Position numbers and translations under genes: made by a program. A stretch of DNA of 64,000 nt. It comes from Meishania litoralis. GTDB taxonomy: Bacteria > Bacteroidota > Bacteroidia > Flavobacteriales > Flavobacteriaceae. The notes under the pieces are model-generated. The model was not told the DNA's origin. It ran no database searches and saw nothing but the letters and a program-made list of their open reading frames with translations. Of the stretch, positions 9,155 to 17,838 are shown piece after piece; position 1 is the first letter of the stretch; every line of letters begins with the position of its first letter. The stretch spans positions 434,001-498,000 of the forward strand of contig NZ_JBHFPV010000002.1 in assembly GCF_042611095.1 (NCBI RefSeq). Direction: 5' to 3'.

Positions 9155-10348
9155 TCAAAAAAGTCCGAATACCTTGAAGACACTTTTAACTCCAAGAAAA
9201 ATGGCCAAGGCGATGATCAAGATGCCCAGAATATTCTGGACAAGGGTGTTCTTATATTTTCCCATCACAGAAGACCTGTTTACAATCCAAAGTAGAAATA
9301 CAGCGACGAAGGGAAGTAAAATTCCGTTGGCAACCTGTGCAAACTTGATAATTTCAATGGGTTTCAGGTCGAAAGAAAGAAAAAAGACTCCAAGTGCAAG
9401 AATTAACATCCAGACACTCTTGAACCTGATATCCTTCAAATTGGCCTTCCACCCAAAGCAACTATTGGCGACATAGGCGGCGGCCAACGGTGCAGTAATT
9501 GCAGAAGTGATTCCCGCGGCAAATAGACCGATGCCCATAAAGTACTTGGCGCTTTCGCCGTAAAGCGGTTTTAATCCCATGGCAAGATCCATTACCCCTT
9601 TCACCTTTTCCCCTGGTATGGCCGAAGCCGCAATGATAATTGACATTGAAACCAACCCTCCAAGGGCTATGGAAACAAAGGTGTCACGTCTCGCATGCTT
9701 CAGGTCGCCCTTTGACTTCCATTTTTCACTGACCAAAGAAGTGTGTAAAAATAGGTTGTACGGTACTACCGTCGTACCCACCAAAGCGATAACGGTCAAC
9801 AGACTTTCTGAAGGCATCGAAGGAATAAAAAGTCCTTTAAAAACCTCAACAATATTCGGGCGCGTAATAATTGCGGTCAATAAAAAGGAAATACTCATGA
9901 CCATGACCAACGATACGAATACCTTTTCAAGTGTCTTATAGCTGCCCAAATATAAAAGTAAAAAGGCAAGGCCACCGATTACCAAGGGGTATAGATTTTT
10001 ATATTGTTGGCCGAAAATGGCCTCCATTCCTAAAACGGCACCACCAATATTTCCTGCCTCATAGGCCGCATTGCCGACGACAATGGCTCCGAGAATAATC
10101 GTTAGGGCCAACATGCGTATCCATGGTGTATGTGCTTCTTTTTTAATAACATCGGCCAGTCCACTTTGGGTAATAATACCCAATCGCGCCGACATTTCTT
10201 GCAGAACCAAGGTCGCCATGACCGATAACAACATTGCCCAGAGCAAGGAGTACCCGAACCCGACCCCGGCCAATGTACAGGCGGTAACGGTACCCGGACC
10301 AATAAATGCCGCCGCTATCAAAACACCAGGTCCAATCTTTCTGAACAT
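9155..10348 (-). CDS. Nramp/SLC11-fold membrane carrier lacking the canonical metal ligands
   Basis: This is a polytopic inner-membrane protein of 397 residues with about 11 helices and clear Nramp sequence similarity in helix 1 (GPGVLIAAAFIGPGT) and helix 6 (VGTTVVPYNLFLHTS). In Mn/Fe-transporting Nramps helix 1 has DPGN and helix 6 has MPH. Here they read G17-P-G-T20 and V195-P-Y197, so the three metal-coordinating side chains (Asp, Asn, Met) are all replaced. It is the first gene of the operon with pxpA, pxpB and pxpC; Bacillus subtilis has a comparable arrangement (ycsG beside ycsF and kipI). I infer a non-canonical substrate, perhaps 5-oxoproline or a related organic acid, but this is not shown by sequence. 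Confidence 0.9.
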   Translation of the reverse strand: MFRKIGPGVLIAAAFIGPGTVTACTLAGVGFGYSLLWAMLLSVMATLVLQEMSARLGIITQSGLADVIKKEAHTPWIRMLALTIILGAIVVGNAAYEAGNIGGAVLGMEAIFGQQYKNLYPLVIGGLAFLLLYLGSYKTLEKVFVSLVMVMSISFLLTAIITRPNIVEVFKGLFIPSMPSESLLTVIALVGTTVVPYNLFLHTSLVSEKWKSKGDLKHARRDTFVSIALGGLVSMSIIIAASAIPGEKVKGVMDLAMGLKPLYGESAKYFMGIGLFAAGITSAITAPLAAAYVANSCFGWKANLKDIRFKSVWMLILALGVFFLSFDLKPIEIIKFAQVANGILLPFVAVFLLWIVNRSSVMGKYKNTLVQNILGILIIALAIFLGVKSVFKVFGLF

Positions 10349-10636
10349 ACGATGATAAATCTATTTGGTCGTAAATAAAATTGGTAATGCCTTCATTGGC
10401 TTACAAAATAGCAACTTTTAAAATTAAAATGGCCAGAAGACCGTTCGGTCGAATTACACCACAGTTTTAACATTTTTGGATGCATTTCATCTAAAATTTT
10501 GCAGTTCGTCTAAAATCAGGGTGCAAAACGTCGAGCAATTATACGAATCGAAAAAACATCAGGTTATTATTATCCCAGATCAAACCAAAAGAAACGTTAC
10601 CCGTAAACAATCGGGTGCTTAAATTAACCTACGTGA

Positions 10637-11080
10637 ATGAACTGTTTAGAATGCAATAAAGCACTTGATTACCTAGATCATAAAAACTCGATGGATAATG
10701 TCGGGGTCGAATTATGCGGACAACATTTTGTACGTATGAAAAAATTGGTCGAACAGCATGGAACCCCGATCGAGGCCATACAGCTCTATTATGGGCTTAA
10801 GGATGCCGGAGTCAATGCCATGCTGGAATGGTGGGACGGTAAAAAGTCGGTCGATATTGCCATTTCAAGGGTAAAGCTCAATATCGAAATAGACACCAAG
10901 TATCATATGCTTACCCATGAACAGGCCATCAATGATCTCGAAGAGGCCATGCATTCGTTCAAGAACGGATTTACCACAATTCGAATACCCCATGTATTGA
11001 TCAAGCACTATCTGAAAGAAACAGTGCACAATATTTTGGGAATCATGGAAGGTCTTCGGGCCAATATCAAAGTAATCTAA
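10637..11080 (+). CDS. Small DUF559-like (PD-(D/E)XK-type) protein with N-terminal Cys motif
   Basis: This is a 147-residue soluble protein. The N-terminus has a possible zinc site, C3-x2-C6 with C27-x2-H30. The C-terminal half resembles the Vsr-like DUF559 endonuclease fold: Asp 73 in SVDIAIS, then NIEIDTKYH (Glu 84, Asp 86, His 90), then a helix with Asp 100 and the strand FTTIRIPH. This matches the order of acidic residues in such nucleases, although the overall similarity is modest. It ends 7 bases before the GldL-like gene, so they are probably cotranscribed. It may cut or repair DNA, or be a catalytically dead relative. The 288 bases upstream are AT-rich without an obvious gene. Confidence 0.7.
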   Translation: MNCLECNKALDYLDHKNSMDNVGVELCGQHFVRMKKLVEQHGTPIEAIQLYYGLKDAGVNAMLEWWDGKKSVDIAISRVKLNIEIDTKYHMLTHEQAINDLEEAMHSFKNGFTTIRIPHVLIKHYLKETVHNILGIMEGLRANIKVI

Positions 11081-11087
11081 CAATCTT

Positions 11088-11651
11088 ATGACTGCAGTAA
11101 AGAAGGTTTTGAAAACACCGCTACGAATTTCACTGGCCGTGTTGCTCATAGGCATGATGGCCAAAATCTTGCAATGGCCTTTTGCCAAGGAGACAATGCT
11201 CATAGGCTTTTTTGCCGTCGGCATTCTTTACGCCATAAGGTTCTATAAAAAGACAGAGAAACAATATATTGATTACGTCAAATTGATACTCGTTCTTTTT
11301 TGGACGACCAATGGACTGCTAAGAATACTCCACTTTCCGTATACCCTATTTTTTCAGATCGTAACCGCGATTACCTTCGTAATCTGGTTTATTATGGAGG
11401 GAACGGCCTATTTTATGGATGAGGACAGAAGATCCAAAAACACCCTGTCGCACATTTTATGGAATTGCACCTTGGTTCTAGGAACATTAGGGGTAATATG
11501 CGGAAGCCTGCTTAAAATATTGCATTGGGAATATTCAGTGCATTTATTGTCTCTAGGAATAACCATGGTCGCAGCCTATATTCTTAAAGATGTCTTATTA
11601 CCGGGTTCAGCCAATGATGAAGAAGGCAACAACGAAGAATTTCAGTTGTAG
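11088..11651 (+). CDS. GldL-like multi-helix membrane protein with threefold internal repeat
   Basis: This is a 187-residue inner-membrane protein with about six hydrophobic helices. Three copies of a helix-end motif are visible: AKILQWPF (residues 25-32), LRILHFPY (78-85) and LKILHWEY (142-149). The K-I-x-H/Q-W-P pattern is that of the N-terminal helices of the gliding-motility/type IX motor protein GldL and related small membrane proteins, but the cytoplasmic part of GldL is absent and the tail is a short acidic stretch. It follows the DUF559-like gene by 7 bases. It is unlikely to be the GldL motor subunit itself; its function is unknown. Confidence 0.75.
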   Translation: MTAVKKVLKTPLRISLAVLLIGMMAKILQWPFAKETMLIGFFAVGILYAIRFYKKTEKQYIDYVKLILVLFWTTNGLLRILHFPYTLFFQIVTAITFVIWFIMEGTAYFMDEDRRSKNTLSHILWNCTLVLGTLGVICGSLLKILHWEYSVHLLSLGITMVAAYILKDVLLPGSANDEEGNNEEFQL

Positions 11652-11803
11652 AAATTCGTTTTAGAGGAAAGAAACACCGAAATCCATACCGTTTTTCAAA
11701 GGTTTTAGGCACCATTTCTTTTCCATTTATGCGATTACTTTTCACTTGATAGAAAGCTTATACAATTAATACGTATCTTATTTCTCGAAACAATACTTCA
11801 AAA

Positions 11804-12916
11804 ATGAGAAATATAGATCGTAGAAATTGGCTGAGAACGGTCGGCCTTTCTGGAGGGTTTGCCTTGTTGGGAGGTTTCGAAAGCCTTGCCCTTGAGATTC
11901 CACAAAAAAGCGCAAAAGAAAAAGGTCCTGTTCGATTGAGTTCGAACGAGAACCCATATGGCCCTTCAAAACGTGTGCGTGAAGTCATTGCCAAAACCTT
12001 CGATGATGCCTGCCGATATCCCTTTGGGGCATTGTCAGATTTGGTTCCGTTGATTGCCGAAAAAGAAGGGGTCACAAAAGACCATATCGTCGTTACGGGA
12101 GGATCGACCGAAGGCTTGAAAGCCGTGGGATTGACCTATGGCCTGAATGGCGGTGAACTTATCGCAGCCGACCCTACCTTTCAAAGTATGCTCCGTTATG
12201 GGGAAACCTTCGGCGCCCATGTCCACCGCGTTCCCGTTGACGATAAAATGCAACATGACCTTGAAGCCATGTCGCGAAGAGTGAATAATAAGACCAGCCT
12301 TATTTTCATCTGCAATCCGAACAACCCTACAGGTACTTTATTGAACAAAGATGAATTGAAAGATTTCTGTACCTCTCATGACAATAAGGCCATGATATTC
12401 AGTGATGAGGCCTATTACGATTTCATTACGGAGCCCGATTATCCATCGATGGTCGAATTGGTCAAACAAGGGCGTAATGTTATCGTTTCGAAGACCTTTT
12501 CAAAGGTCTATGGCCTGGCAGGTATGCGAATCGGATATTTAGTGGCACGGCCCGACATTGCGACACGCTTAAAGGCCATTGTTATGGCCAACACCAACAT
12601 ATTGGCCATCGAGGCAGCCAAGGAAGCATTGCGTGACGATGAATTTTACAAATTCAGCATTCTTAAGAACAAGGAGGCAAAAGACATTATCTATGCTACT
12701 TTGGACAATTTGGAGCTTCCGTATATCCCTTCACACACTAATTTTGTATTCTTTAAAACAGGTAGGCCGATACAGGAAATAATCAAAGCCATGCAAAAAG
12801 AGGGGGTTCTTATTGGTAGGCCTTTTCCCCCATTATTGGATTGGGCACGTATCAGCACTGGAACTATCGAACAGGTGCGACAATTCTCCAATGCCTTGAA
12901 AAAAGTAATGGCCTAG
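11804..12916 (+). CDS. Tat-exported PLP-dependent aminotransferase, HisC-like fold
   Basis: This is a class I/II aminotransferase of 370 residues. Fold motifs are clear: RLSSNENPYGPS at the mature N-terminus, ICNPNNPTG (171-177), SDEAYYDF, and the cofactor lysine in TFSKVYGLAGMRIGY (Lys 234), all typical of histidinol-phosphate aminotransferases. Unusually for a PLP enzyme, it begins with a twin-arginine signal (RRNWLRTVGLSGGFALLGG), which implies folding with cofactor in the cytoplasm and export to the periplasm. No histidine genes are nearby, so it is probably not the biosynthetic HisC. The neighbouring oxidoreductase at 13354 also carries a twin-arginine signal. The periplasmic substrate is unknown. 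Confidence 0.9.
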   Translation: MRNIDRRNWLRTVGLSGGFALLGGFESLALEIPQKSAKEKGPVRLSSNENPYGPSKRVREVIAKTFDDACRYPFGALSDLVPLIAEKEGVTKDHIVVTGGSTEGLKAVGLTYGLNGGELIAADPTFQSMLRYGETFGAHVHRVPVDDKMQHDLEAMSRRVNNKTSLIFICNPNNPTGTLLNKDELKDFCTSHDNKAMIFSDEAYYDFITEPDYPSMVELVKQGRNVIVSKTFSKVYGLAGMRIGYLVARPDIATRLKAIVMANTNILAIEAAKEALRDDEFYKFSILKNKEAKDIIYATLDNLELPYIPSHTNFVFFKTGRPIQEIIKAMQKEGVLIGRPFPPLLDWARISTGTIEQVRQFSNALKKVMA

Positions 12917-13173
12917 GTGTTGATGACCAAACCGATTTTTGAGCGGTAAAACTGCATTTTAAGGGCCCTATCGCTTTGAAAAAGACATGTCATTTATCGA
13001 TAAAGTGCCTTTTTTAAAGGTTTTGCGGATTTTCATATTTTTCACTTCACGGAGGATTCGGGGCACTTTGACCGACACAATGACAACATATCGAATTTTT
13101 GCCCCATACATGGGCATGAAAATCCTTTTGGGCACTTTTCAGGGTTTTATATATATGACATAAACCCATTTTT

Positions 13174-13266
13174 ATGAAGGAAAAAACTACAATAAACGAT
13201 TATTTGGTATATGCATTTTGCATATTCTGCTTTTTATGGGCACTGTATATTCTTTTTGTCGATTAG
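13174..13266 (+). CDS. Possible 30-residue membrane peptide
   Basis: A short frame starts with an ATG after an AT-rich leader and encodes a basic N-terminus (MKEKTTINDY) followed by one aromatic-rich hydrophobic helix (FCIFCFLWALYILFV) and a final Asp. Such single-helix peptides occur in Flavobacteriaceae but are rarely annotated. It lies alone in the 437-base interval between the aminotransferase and the oxidoreductase. That interval also has three copies of GGCACTTT (one inverted, at 13002, 13062 and 13131). Reality as a gene is uncertain. Confidence 0.35.
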   Translation: MKEKTTINDYLVYAFCIFCFLWALYILFVD

Positions 13267-13353
13267 TCCCATGCTTAATTGGATACTGATAGGTGCACAT
13301 TAGTTGATTTATTCGGATTCTTATCGTAATTTCTCTCCTTAATCCATATTAAA

Positions 13354-14442
13354 ATGAGAAATCATCGTCGGGAATTCATCCTAAAAGCGGGCATTATCGC
13401 CACAACAACTGCATTTGCTCCAAATACTCTTTTTTGCGGTTCAAGGCCGCAAAAAGAAAAATTGGGGATTGCCCTGGTCGGACTCGGTTATTACAGCGCA
13501 GACCTACTGGCACCTGCCCTACTTTTGACACAGCACTGCGAATTAAAGGGTATTGTTACGGGAAGTCCGGAAAAAATCCCTGTTTGGAAAACTAAGTATG
13601 GTATTGCAGATAAAAACATCTACAACTATCAAAATTTTGACGAAATAGCCAACAACGTGGATATCGATGTGGTATACGTGGTACTTCCTCCATCGATGCA
13701 TGCCGAGTACTCCATTCGGGCGGCAAAGGCCGGCAAACATGTATGGTGTGAAAAGCCTATGGCGCCTTCTGTCTCCGAGTGCGAGGCCATGATCAAGGCC
13801 TGTAACGACAACAAGGTAAAACTATCGATCGGCTACCGTTGTCAGCACGACCCCAATATTCAGGCATACATGAACGTTGTAAAGGAACAAAAGTTCGGAA
13901 AAGTAAGAATGGTAACCTCTGCCGCAGGTTATTTTGATGGTCGAACCACACACTGGAAGCAAAAAAAGGCCATGGGTGGCGGTGTTATGGGCGATATGGG
14001 GGTTTATGCCATTCAAGGGGCCCGATTGGCCACGGGGGAAGAACCCATTTCCGTGCTTGCCCAAACTTCTACAACGCGGCCTGAAATCTACCATGAGGTC
14101 GAAGAAACCGCCATGTTTCAATTAGAATTCCCTAGCGGCGCCCGTGCGGCCTGCCACACAAGCTATGGCATGCAAATGAATTATCTGAAGGTAACATACG
14201 AAAAAGGGTCACTTCAAATGGAACCCCATTCCTCTTACGGCGGCAACAACGGAAGCATGTCGGATGGTACCATTATCAATATTCCGCTCGAAAACCAACA
14301 GGCCAGACAAATGGACGACGATGCGCTGGCACTCAAAAACGGCGAGCCTATGATGGTACCTGGTGAAGAAGGTTTAAGGGATATTCGAGTGGTCGAGGCA
14401 ATTTATAAGTCCGCGGCGCAGAACTGTCAAGTAAAAATCTAA
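13354..14442 (+). CDS. Tat-exported Gfo/Idh/MocA family oxidoreductase
   Basis: This is a 362-residue NAD(P)-dependent sugar oxidoreductase resembling glucose-fructose oxidoreductase. The N-terminus carries a twin-arginine signal (HRREFILKAGIIATTTAFAP). After cleavage comes the Rossmann start GIALVGLGYYSADLL, then VVYVVLPPSMHAEYSIRAA and the family Glu-Lys-Pro motif in HVWCEKPMAPS. As in glucose-fructose oxidoreductase, export with tightly held nucleotide would be expected. It ends 30 bases before an AraD1-like gene on the same strand, so the pair may process a sugar or sugar acid. The exact substrate cannot be read from the sequence. Confidence 0.92.
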   Translation: MRNHRREFILKAGIIATTTAFAPNTLFCGSRPQKEKLGIALVGLGYYSADLLAPALLLTQHCELKGIVTGSPEKIPVWKTKYGIADKNIYNYQNFDEIANNVDIDVVYVVLPPSMHAEYSIRAAKAGKHVWCEKPMAPSVSECEAMIKACNDNKVKLSIGYRCQHDPNIQAYMNVVKEQKFGKVRMVTSAAGYFDGRTTHWKQKKAMGGGVMGDMGVYAIQGARLATGEEPISVLAQTSTTRPEIYHEVEETAMFQLEFPSGARAACHTSYGMQMNYLKVTYEKGSLQMEPHSSYGGNNGSMSDGTIINIPLENQQARQMDDDALALKNGEPMMVPGEEGLRDIRVVEAIYKSAAQNCQVKI

Positions 14443-14472
14443 ATCAAATTGCAATTTCATAAGAAAAGGCCC

Positions 14473-15471
14473 ATGCGATTGGTGCAGATAACCCATAAAG
14501 CAAAAGGTAGAAAAGTCGCGCTGGTTGAAGAGCCTGACCTAAGGTTGATTTCCGAATATGGCTCGGTGTACGAATTGGTAATCGAAGCCTTACGAATTGG
14601 TGGTGGCTTGAAGCAACTCATACTGAAAAATCTTTCCGAAGAGCTGCTTAACTATGATTCTATTTATGGGGGCCAATCAAATTGGAAGCTTCTGCCCGCC
14701 TTCGACCATCCTACCGACCCGACCAAATTGATGCTGTCGGGTACGGGTCTAACCCATAAGACAAGTGCTGAAAATCGACAAAAAATGCACCAGGCGGAAG
14801 CAGAACAAGAACTTACCGATAGTATGAAAATGTATTTATGGGGCGTGGAAGGCGGACAGGCCAAAAAAGGTGAGGTCGGTGCACAGCCCGAGTGGTTCTA
14901 TAAAGGCAATGGAACGATTTTAAAGGCACACGGCGAGGTTTTGAGCATCCCCCATTTCGGGAATGATGGCGGCGAAGAACCCGAGGTTGCCGGAATCTAT
15001 ATCAACGATCTTAAGGGAAATCCTTGGCGAATCGGTTTTGCCACGGCCAATGAATTTTCGGATCATGTAATGGAGCGAAAGAACTACCTCTATTTGGCAC
15101 CTTCGAAAATACGCAATTGTTCTTTGGGGCCAGAACTGGTATTGACCGACAGCTTCAAGGAAATCTCAGGGACGGTCAGTATCATCAGGGACAACAAGGT
15201 TTTGTGGGAGCAAGCTATCAATACCGGCGAAGCGAACATGTCGCACAACCTTGATAACCTCGAGTACCACCATTTCAAGTATGAAAACCATCGTATTTCA
15301 GGTTTGGGGCATATCCATTTCTTTGGTGCCGATGCGTTTAGCTTTGGGGAAAAGATCATACTTCAAGAAAATGATGTCATGACCGTTGAATGGAACGGAA
15401 TGGGCAGGCCTTTGAAAAACATACTGAAAAGGCAAGAAAGGAGTGATTTTCAAATAAACACCTTCTTCTAA
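14473..15471 (+). CDS. AraD1/GguC-like protein, FAH-type C-terminal fold
   Basis: This cytoplasmic protein of 332 residues resembles the AraD1/GguC family, whose members include L-2-keto-3-deoxyarabonate dehydratases. Family-like stretches are LLPAFDHPTDPTKLMLSGTG, KTSAENRQ, a long FAH-like second half with GDGGEEPE-like acidic metal-site character (HFGNDGGEEPEVAGIYIN), and the end MTVEWNGMGRPLKN. The ATG at 14473 (MRLVQITHKAKG) is preferred to the TTG at 14449. It sits just downstream of the Gfo/Idh/MocA gene, which supports a role in sugar-acid breakdown. An isomerase or hydrolase activity of the FAH superfamily is the alternative. Confidence 0.85.
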   Translation: MRLVQITHKAKGRKVALVEEPDLRLISEYGSVYELVIEALRIGGGLKQLILKNLSEELLNYDSIYGGQSNWKLLPAFDHPTDPTKLMLSGTGLTHKTSAENRQKMHQAEAEQELTDSMKMYLWGVEGGQAKKGEVGAQPEWFYKGNGTILKAHGEVLSIPHFGNDGGEEPEVAGIYINDLKGNPWRIGFATANEFSDHVMERKNYLYLAPSKIRNCSLGPELVLTDSFKEISGTVSIIRDNKVLWEQAINTGEANMSHNLDNLEYHHFKYENHRISGLGHIHFFGADAFSFGEKIILQENDVMTVEWNGMGRPLKNILKRQERSDFQINTFF

Positions 15472-15512
15472 ATTTTATACTACATTGGGCCGTTTTACGT
15501 TCTAATACTGTC

Positions 15513-16340
15513 ATGCGAAGATTGCATTTTCTTTTTAAGGTTGTTCTGTTCGTTCTGTTGGTGCCAATCCACACAAATGGAAATACTTTAGGTTACAATG
15601 AAGCCTTTAACACGAACGAAACGATAGCCAAAACTGAAATAACCATTACTTATCCTAAAAACGGAACCGAATGGGAAGCTCCTGGTTTGGTTAAACTGGA
15701 ATGGACGACCAAGAACATACCTGCCAACAAGACCATTATGTTCTATTTGTCAAAAGACGATATGGTCATTCAAGAACTGGGCATTTTCAAGAACAGTGGT
15801 TATGCCGAAAGTATAAAACTGGAACATTATCTTCAGCCTAGTGCGAACTACCGGGTTTTTGGCATCGAACTTTTTCCTGATGACAAGAACAACGTCGCGA
15901 AGAATGCCACCCCTTTATTTACGATTACCAAAAAACAACGGCAACCTAAACCCATCGCATCCGAAGAATCCAAAACACCTCCAACGGTTAGGGAAACCTT
16001 TGACGGACGAAAATTGAATTATGTGGAAGAAATGGAGGTACATAGCCCCAATATACATATCAATCTTTGGGATCACAGCAGAAAAGACGGTGATATCGTC
16101 TCTATTTATCTAAATGGTGAAGCCATAGTCTCCAAGTACACCTTACAATATCATAAAAAGAAAGTAGCGATTTCGTTAGACCCTTCCAAACCGAACGACC
16201 TCTTTCTTTATGCACATAACCTAGGTAAATTTCCACCCAATACGGTGTCGATTGAAATCGTTGATGGCAATAATGCGGAAAACGTTGTCTTAAACTCCGA
16301 TCTCAAGAGCTGCGAGGCCGTGTTGATCAATGTAAAATAA
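15513..16340 (+). CDS. Exported Ig-like protein of unknown function
   Basis: This is a 275-residue secreted protein with a signal peptide ending near residue 24. Residues 40-135 look like an Ig-type beta-sandwich of the Ser/Thr-rich KNH class (ITITYPKNGTEWEAPGLVKL, then YRVFGIELF). A proline/lysine linker precedes a C-terminal beta domain seen in other Bacteroidota extracellular proteins, with NIHINLWDHSRKDGDIVSIY, LNGEAIVSKYTL and an LFLYAHNLGKFPPNTVSIEI segment. It stands alone between the AraD1 gene and the type IX secretion group. I see no catalytic motif; a carbohydrate-binding or adhesion role is possible. Confidence 0.75.
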   Translation: MRRLHFLFKVVLFVLLVPIHTNGNTLGYNEAFNTNETIAKTEITITYPKNGTEWEAPGLVKLEWTTKNIPANKTIMFYLSKDDMVIQELGIFKNSGYAESIKLEHYLQPSANYRVFGIELFPDDKNNVAKNATPLFTITKKQRQPKPIASEESKTPPTVRETFDGRKLNYVEEMEVHSPNIHINLWDHSRKDGDIVSIYLNGEAIVSKYTLQYHKKKVAISLDPSKPNDLFLYAHNLGKFPPNTVSIEIVDGNNAENVVLNSDLKSCEAVLINVK

Positions 16341-16587
16341 GCGTGCTCCCAAACCGATGTTTTATTTTAGGTATGAAACGGAGCTGCTCTAAAATAATAT
16401 TGGTACAATTGAAAGCCGTATTATTATAACGGACACCTCTTCAAACTGAAGATAAATTAGCATCACATTCTTCCAATTTTAACAAAAAATAGATCATAGG
16501 GCCAAAAACCTATTAATTTTTGTTAGGTAATCAATCGAAGCATTGCGTGAACTTTGTCGATGATTATTAACCCTTTATCGATCTATT

Positions 16588-17838
16588 ATGAAAAATACTT
16601 TATCCTACAACCATATATTCGGATGTATTTTCGCCATTCTATCCTTTTCAATATATGGGCAATCCGCGCAGACAAGCAAGTTCGACAATTCTACTATTGC
16701 CTTGGCCCAGGCCACTGACAAACGCTTGAACAACTATTTAGAGCTTAAAAGGCTGGGCTATGAAAACAAAGCGATTTTCGAAGACCTCGGAAATGCCAGT
16801 TTTTTGGCTGAGAATTATGACGATGCCATTTTTTGGTACAAGAAGTTAAAAGCAATCAGTAAAGATGGAGAATTACCCGAAAGCTACCTCAAAAGATTCA
16901 AGTATGCTTCCCGAAAGTCGGATCCCGAATCGTCATCAACAGTTAACCTCGGTCATGACGAAATGGTCGCCATGGTCAAGGCCGATTATCAAATCGAAAA
17001 GAAAAGGCAAAGTAGGTTTAGAGATTTCGAGTTCACCCCTTCAGGCGAACTTATTACCGATGCCGTAAGGCCCATAGACCGCGGTCTAGAACCCTTAATG
17101 GAAGAGATTATGACCACCGAAAACGCTTATGTAGCACCTATCGCTGTTACCGACAATGGCAATACCGCCTACTTCAGCAAGGCCGTTTACCTAAAGCCTT
17201 TGTACGGTATTTTTTCGAAAAAGGAATTGGTGCATAAAATATTCAGGGCCGAAAAGGTAAACGGACAATGGCAAAATATAAAACAGCTCTCTCTTTGCCC
17301 CAAATATGCTTCGGCGAAACATCCAACAATTTCCAGTGATGGCAAGCGCTTGTTCTTTGCCTCCAACATGCCCGGAACATTTGGCAATTACGATATCTAT
17401 GTCTCACACATCAAAAAAGACGGCACGGTCGGCGTCGCCATGAACTTGGGAGAAAAGATAAACACCAAAAAGAATGACCTTTATCCGAATCTTATGGCAA
17501 ACAACACTTTATTCTTTGCCTCGGATGGTCATAAGGGATTCGGAGGCCTTGATGTGTACATGGCCCAAGTCGGTTCGAGCAGCGTTGATTGGTCGGTCAA
17601 TCTTGGAAGCGATATCAATAGTAAGGATGATGATTTTTCAATTATCATTCAAAAAGGAGATAGAATAGGCTATGTAATGTCTAACCGAGGAAACGATAGA
17701 AACTCCGTGCAACATGTTGCCTTTTACTTCAACAATGAATACGACAGGCCTGTACGGAAAAAGGAGTACGACCTCTTTGATATTCTCAACAATACGGACA
17801 AAATCGATTATTCGACCACTGTTTTCGAAAATGAATAG
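16588..17838 (+). CDS. PorE-like PD40 beta-propeller protein lacking an OmpA domain
   Basis: This is an exported protein of 416 residues (signal to about residue 24, ending SIYGQSAQ). Residues 45-110 form TPR-like helices (ENYDDAIFWYKKLKAI). Residues 190-350 hold PD40/WD40-like propeller blades: HPTISSDGKRLFFASNMPGTFGNYDIY and DLYPNLMANNTLFFASDGHKGFGGLDVY. TPR plus PD40 is the front part of PorE of the type IX secretion system, but the peptidoglycan-binding OmpA-like C-terminus is missing; the protein ends in a hydrophilic tail. It precedes a PorP-SPOR gene, so the two probably act together at the outer membrane. Confidence 0.85.
   Translation: MKNTLSYNHIFGCIFAILSFSIYGQSAQTSKFDNSTIALAQATDKRLNNYLELKRLGYENKAIFEDLGNASFLAENYDDAIFWYKKLKAISKDGELPESYLKRFKYASRKSDPESSSTVNLGHDEMVAMVKADYQIEKKRQSRFRDFEFTPSGELITDAVRPIDRGLEPLMEEIMTTENAYVAPIAVTDNGNTAYFSKAVYLKPLYGIFSKKELVHKIFRAEKVNGQWQNIKQLSLCPKYASAKHPTISSDGKRLFFASNMPGTFGNYDIYVSHIKKDGTVGVAMNLGEKINTKKNDLYPNLMANNTLFFASDGHKGFGGLDVYMAQVGSSSVDWSVNLGSDINSKDDDFSIIIQKGDRIGYVMSNRGNDRNSVQHVAFYFNNEYDRPVRKKEYDLFDILNNTDKIDYSTTVFENE

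Noticed and set aside
10349..10636. A riboswitch or metal box before the Nramp-like carrier
   Set aside because: I could not see a conserved structured leader or a palindromic metal-regulator site; the gap is simply AT-rich.
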